From: Bradyrhizobium australiense
Lineage (GTDB): Bacteria; Pseudomonadota; Alphaproteobacteria; Rhizobiales; Xanthobacteraceae
DNA length: 64,000 bases
NCBI RefSeq assembly: GCF_013114825.1
Contig: NZ_JAAVLX010000015.1
Coordinates: forward strand, 62,001-126,000
Reading direction: 5' to 3'
Shown one piece after another: positions 61,023-64,000 of the stretch. The notes beneath the pieces are model-generated. The model was not told where the DNA came from, did not search any database, and saw only the letters and a list, made by a program, of their open reading frames with translations. The first letter of the stretch is position 1. Every line of letters starts with the position of its first letter. The position numbers were made by a program, and so were the translations under genes.

Positions 61023-61822
61023 GCGGACAGCAATTGCCGCGCGCGCAGCATGGTTTCAGTCTCACCAAGAATCCGCGCCAGCCGTTCCGCCCACGCCTTC
61101 TCGCCGGCCACATCGCTGATCAAATCCTGACGGATCTCGATCCCCGTATTCATCAGCCCGCGCGCCTCGCCATGGACGGGAATCGTGTAGTCGGTCTCGT
61201 CGCTGACCGCATAAGGCTCGTTGTTGCCGACCACGAGATCGCCCTCGGCGCGCAGCAGTTGCAGCAAGAGCGGCGGCAGATGCGTGTCGCGGTGATAGAG
61301 CGTACCGATATGCCAGGGCCGCGCGATCCCGGCATAGATGGACGTAAAGCTGTGCAGCGACACCAGCACCGTCGGCATGCCTGCGCTGCCGCGCTGGTCG
61401 ATGATCTCGTCGATGCGCCGGTGATAGGGATCGAAGATCTGCGCGCGCCGCATTTCCGCGGCCTCCCGCGAAATGCCCTCATTGGCCGGGATCGTCGTCG
61501 CCTCGCTGATGCGCGGGATCGAGCTTGCGACATGGGGCGGGCGGTTGCAGTCGAGGACGAGCCGCGAGTAGCGCTGCACGATCAGATGCGCGTCGAGATG
61601 TTTTGAGAGTGCCTCCGCGACGCCGGCAATGCCGATGTCCCAGGCGATGTGGCGGGTTAGCTCGCTCTCGGGCAGGCCGAGGTCGCCGAGCACGCGCGGA
61701 ATCAGGCGTCCATAATGGTCGCAGGTCAACAGGAACGGCGAACGTCCCCCGGCGTTGAATTCGCAGACCGGACGAACATCTTCGGAGCTGAGAAGGAGGG
61801 GTGTGTCGGCGGCGGCGTCCAA
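61019..61822 (-). CDS. N-formylglutamate amidohydrolase family protein
   Basis: 267 residues. TTG 61822 (LDAAADTPLLLSSEDVRPVC) is chosen because AAGGA is 7 nt upstream; the long open frame further upstream only shadows the transglutaminase genes. FLLTCDHYGRLIPRVLGDLG, IAWDIGIAGVAEALSKHLDA and VLVSLHSFTSIYAG carry the conserved His/Asp/Ser pattern of the FGase family. It hydrolyses N-formyl- or N-acylglutamate-like amides. It is divergent from the transglutaminase pair with 96 bp between. Confidence 0.85.
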   Translation of the reverse strand: MDAAADTPLLLSSEDVRPVCEFNAGGRSPFLLTCDHYGRLIPRVLGDLGLPESELTRHIAWDIGIAGVAEALSKHLDAHLIVQRYSRLVLDCNRPPHVASSIPRISEATTIPANEGISREAAEMRRAQIFDPYHRRIDEIIDQRGSAGMPTVLVSLHSFTSIYAGIARPWHIGTLYHRDTHLPPLLLQLLRAEGDLVVGNNEPYAVSDETDYTIPVHGEARGLMNTGIEIRQDLISDVAGEKAWAERLARILGETETMLRARQLLSA

Positions 61823-61918
61823 AGCGTTTTCCTTAAAGTACTGCCTATCGAAGCGGCACCCCGACCTACAATTGAGCAGGATTCGGCCTAGATCAGACCT
61901 ACCAGAATCGATGATTGT

Positions 61919-62845
61919 TTGACGATACCGCTCCTGACCATCAACCACAAGACCGTTTATCGCTACACCCGCCCGGTCGCGTTCGGTGAGCACCGCATCA
62001 TGCTGCGCCCGCTGCCGGGCCATGACCTGCGGATTCGCGCAAGCGAGCTCGAGATCGAACCGAAGCCGATGTCGTTGCGCTGGATCCACGACGTGTTCGG
62101 CAATACCGTGGCGATCGCGATCTTTGATGAGCGCGCCGACACCTTGTCGTTCACGGCAACCGCCACCGTCGAGCACAATCCGGCGGAAGAGTTCGCGCTG
62201 ACGCCGGATGATCCCGCCTATTTCTATCCGTTTCTCTACGACGACGAGGAATTCCCCGACCTGCTGCAGTTCGTCTCGCCGCAATATGGCGATCCCAACG
62301 GTGAACTGTCGGCATGGGCGCGACAATTCCTCGATGCCGAGGGACCGACGCCGACTTTCGATATCCTGAGCGGCATGACGCATGGCATCCGCGAGGCCTT
62401 TACCTATCGCAAACGCCATGAGCAGGGCACGCAGCATCCGCTCGACACGCTGCAGACCGGCTCCGGCACCTGCCGGGACTATGCGCTGTTCATGATCGAG
62501 GCGCTGCGCCGGCTCGGCATCGCCGCGCGCTTCGTCTCCGGCTACATCTTCATTCCCGGCGACGGCGCGCATGGTCATGTCGGCGGCGGCTCGACGCACG
62601 CCTGGGTGCAGGTCTATCTGCCGAGCGCGGGGTGGATCGAGTTCGATCCGACCAACGGCATTATCGGCACCCGCGATCTCATTCGCGTCGCGGTGGCGCG
62701 CGATCCGCGCCAGGCAATCCCGTTGCATGGCACTTATCTCGGCTCGCCTGACGCCTTCGCGGGGATGGAGGTCAGCATCAACGTCGTCTCGGCCGGCCAA
62801 GAGACAGAAGCGCAGCACGAGGTACGGCAGGCGGAAAGGGTCTGA
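61919..62845 (+). CDS. bacterial transglutaminase-like protein (Transglut_N plus core)
   Basis: 308 residues. Start TTG 61919; the ribosome site is weak, so the start is uncertain. The N-terminal domain INHKTVYRYTRPVAFGEHRI is Transglut_N. Catalytic triad Cys185 (SGTCRDYA), His227 (THAWVQVY), Asp243 (EFDPTNG) is complete. Members cleave or form amide bonds; in bacteria they often sit with alpha-E and ATP-grasp genes. Coupled by 3 bp to the next transglutaminase gene. Confidence 0.92.
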   Translation: MTIPLLTINHKTVYRYTRPVAFGEHRIMLRPLPGHDLRIRASELEIEPKPMSLRWIHDVFGNTVAIAIFDERADTLSFTATATVEHNPAEEFALTPDDPAYFYPFLYDDEEFPDLLQFVSPQYGDPNGELSAWARQFLDAEGPTPTFDILSGMTHGIREAFTYRKRHEQGTQHPLDTLQTGSGTCRDYALFMIEALRRLGIAARFVSGYIFIPGDGAHGHVGGGSTHAWVQVYLPSAGWIEFDPTNGIIGTRDLIRVAVARDPRQAIPLHGTYLGSPDAFAGMEVSINVVSAGQETEAQHEVRQAERV

Positions 62846-62848
62846 GCC

Positions 62849-63661
62849 ATGGAGATCAGGGTCGGCTTCGAAATCGCCTATGCGGCCATGCAGCCGACGC
62901 CGATGGTGATCATGCTCTCGATTCATCCGTCGCGCTTTGCCGACATCGTCGGCACCGAGTGCATTATGGCAGAGCCCGATGTGCCGATCGGCTTCTACCG
63001 CGATAGCTTTGGCAACGTGTGCGGCCGGCTGGTCGCACCCCCTGGCGGCGTCACGCTGCGCGGCGACGCGCTGGTGCGCGATTCCGGCCTGCCGGATGCT
63101 GTGGTGCCGACTGCGCAGCAACTGCCGATCGATCAATTGCCGGATGAAGTGCTGCAATATTTGATGCCGAGCCGCTATTGCGAGACCGACAAGCTCACCG
63201 ATATTGCCTGGTCTTTATTCGGCAACACAGCGTCGGGCTGGGCGCGGGTGCAGGCGATCGTCGACTTCGTGCACAACCACGTCAGCTTCGGCTATCAGCA
63301 CGCCCATCACATGAAGTCGGCGCACGACGTCTACGCGGAGGGCGCCGGCGTCTGCCGCGACTTTGCGCACCTGGCGCTGACCTTCTGCCGCTGCATGAAT
63401 ATCCCGGCGCGCTACTGCACCGGCTATCTCGGCGACATCGGCGTGCCCCGTGAACCCGCGCCGATGGATTTCTCCGGCTGGTTCCAGGTCTATCTCTCCG
63501 GCCAGTGGTACACCTTCGATGCCCGCCACACCGTGCCGCGCATTGGCCGCATCCTGATGGCCACCGGCCGTGACGCTGCCGACGTCGCGCTGACCACGAG
63601 TTTTGGCCGGATGGATCTTGTGAATTTTTTCGTCATCAGCGAGGAGGTCGTGCCGGCTTGA
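62849..63661 (+). CDS. transglutaminase-like protein, second paralogue
   Basis: 270 residues, ATG 3 bp after the preceding stop. Cys169 (GAGVCRDFAHLALTFC) and Asp224 (YTFDARHTVP) are conserved, but the position expected for the catalytic His before the Trp is Ser209 (MDFSGWFQVYL), so activity is uncertain or uses another residue. Lacks Transglut_N but has a beta-rich N-terminus (EIRVGFEIAYAAMQPTPMVI). Confidence 0.9.
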   Translation: MEIRVGFEIAYAAMQPTPMVIMLSIHPSRFADIVGTECIMAEPDVPIGFYRDSFGNVCGRLVAPPGGVTLRGDALVRDSGLPDAVVPTAQQLPIDQLPDEVLQYLMPSRYCETDKLTDIAWSLFGNTASGWARVQAIVDFVHNHVSFGYQHAHHMKSAHDVYAEGAGVCRDFAHLALTFCRCMNIPARYCTGYLGDIGVPREPAPMDFSGWFQVYLSGQWYTFDARHTVPRIGRILMATGRDAADVALTTSFGRMDLVNFFVISEEVVPA

Positions 63662-63671
63662 CGTCCCGCTC

Positions 63672-63756
63672 CGTCATTGCGAGGAGCGCAAGCGACGGGG
63701 CAATCCATTCTTGCGCGTGCGGCCCGATGGATTGCTTCGCTTCGCTCGCAATGACA
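63672..63756. repeat. REP-like palindrome, family C, second copy
   Basis: CGTCATTGCGAGGAGCGCAA at the left, ATGGATTGCTTCGCTTCGCT then CGCAATGACA at the right. Nearly identical to 33913-33997. It separates the transglutaminase gene from the cyclotransferase gene. Confidence 0.85.
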
Positions 63757-63765
63757 TAGAACGCC

Positions 63766-64000
63766 ATGATTTCAGATCGACTGTTCGTCTACGGCACGCT
63801 GATGCGCGGCTTCGACCATCCGATGGCGCAGCTATTGTCGCGCAGTGCGGATTTTTTGGGCACCGCCACCTGCCGCGGCCGGCTCTATCTCATCAAGCAT
63901 TATCCGGGGCTGGTGCTGTCGGACGACGCCAACGACGTCGTATTCGGCGAACTCTATCGTCTGCGCGATCGCGACGCGTTGCTCGGTGAGCTCGACATGT
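63766..64000 (+). CDS. gamma-glutamylcyclotransferase family protein, 3' end off the window
   Basis: At least 78 residues from ATG 63766 (MISDRLFVYGTLMRGFDHPM); the frame runs off the right edge. FVYGTLMRG is the YGSL/YGTL substrate loop of the GGCT/AIG2 fold; YLIKHYPGLVLSDDAND and VFGELYRL are the following strands. It would release 5-oxoproline from gamma-glutamyl amines. Catalytic Glu not yet reached in the window. Confidence 0.85.
   Translation, partial: MISDRLFVYGTLMRGFDHPMAQLLSRSADFLGTATCRGRLYLIKHYPGLVLSDDANDVVFGELYRLRDRDALLGELDM

Noticed and set aside
61823..63157. 445-codon extension of the amidohydrolase frame
   Set aside because: Antisense to the well supported transglutaminase genes; the TTG at 61822 with AAGGA fits the family length.

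Overview
The window looks like ordinary chromosome from a Bradyrhizobium-type alphaproteobacterium (Nitrobacteraceae). Support: high GC, many GTG/TTG starts, a tRNA-His lacking G-1 and carrying A73, phasins, a PdhS/PleC-like histidine kinase, an alphaproteobacterial-length CarB, and dispersed palindromic repeats of the kind that litter Bradyrhizobium genomes. I see no phage, transposase, integron or CRISPR array.

Layout. 0-7.6 kb: a partial TPR gene, a secreted HbpS/GlcG-like protein, a polyamine-type ABC transporter (ATPase plus two permeases, no binding protein) and, convergent to it, a sugar-type ABC transporter (binding protein plus two permeases, no ATPase). 7.9-14.4 kb: membrane and small proteins (DUF2269, SDR-DoxX fusion, DUF2934, DUF3072, three overlapping small ORFs), an AsmA-like protein and a probable frameshifted gene. 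14.5-20.7 kb: scoAB CoA-transferase, a GNAT enzyme, a ferric-iron ABC binding protein and permease, and a threonine-dehydratase-like enzyme. 20.7-27.3 kb: an ArsR regulator, a cyclic-nucleotide-fold protein, a phosphoesterase, a tctCBA tripartite carboxylate transporter, and a divergent TetR/GST pair sharing one operator. 27.4-34.5 kb: a large PAS histidine kinase, two phasins with a terminator, tRNA-His, an orphan ParA and two tiny membrane proteins. 34.6-44.1 kb: a DapA-like enzyme with a terminator in its leader, LysR, trxB, Lrp, DoxX, greA, carB with a terminator in its leader, and an odd tRNA-Cys-like gene. 44.2-52.3 kb: methyltransferase, dps, MFS carrier, cupin, carA, a GatB/YqeY protein, folE and a Rieske-FAD reductase. 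52.5-59.2 kb: acyl-CoA synthetase with MarR, an ArsR-SRPBCC operon and an LVIVD-repeat secreted protein. 59.3-64 kb: LysE, a frameshifted DUF3592 gene, an N-formylglutamate amidohydrolase-like enzyme, two transglutaminase-fold proteins and a partial gamma-glutamylcyclotransferase.

Themes. Import of polyamines, sugars, iron and carboxylates dominates the first 26 kb. Central metabolism is represented by scoAB, carA/carB, folE, trxB, greA and an acyl-CoA synthetase. The most unusual items are (1) a tRNA-Cys-like gene with an 8-nt anticodon loop and a D-loop lacking GG; (2) terminators only 26-37 nt upstream of carB and the dapA-like gene, suggesting attenuation; (3) two ArsR genes whose promoters place the start of transcription at the ATG (leaderless), one with a perfect 16-bp palindrome between -35 and -10; and (4) a cluster of amide/glutamyl enzymes at the right edge that may be the beginning of an alpha-E/ATP-grasp/transglutaminase peptide-modification locus. 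All functional calls are by eye from sequence; no database was searched.
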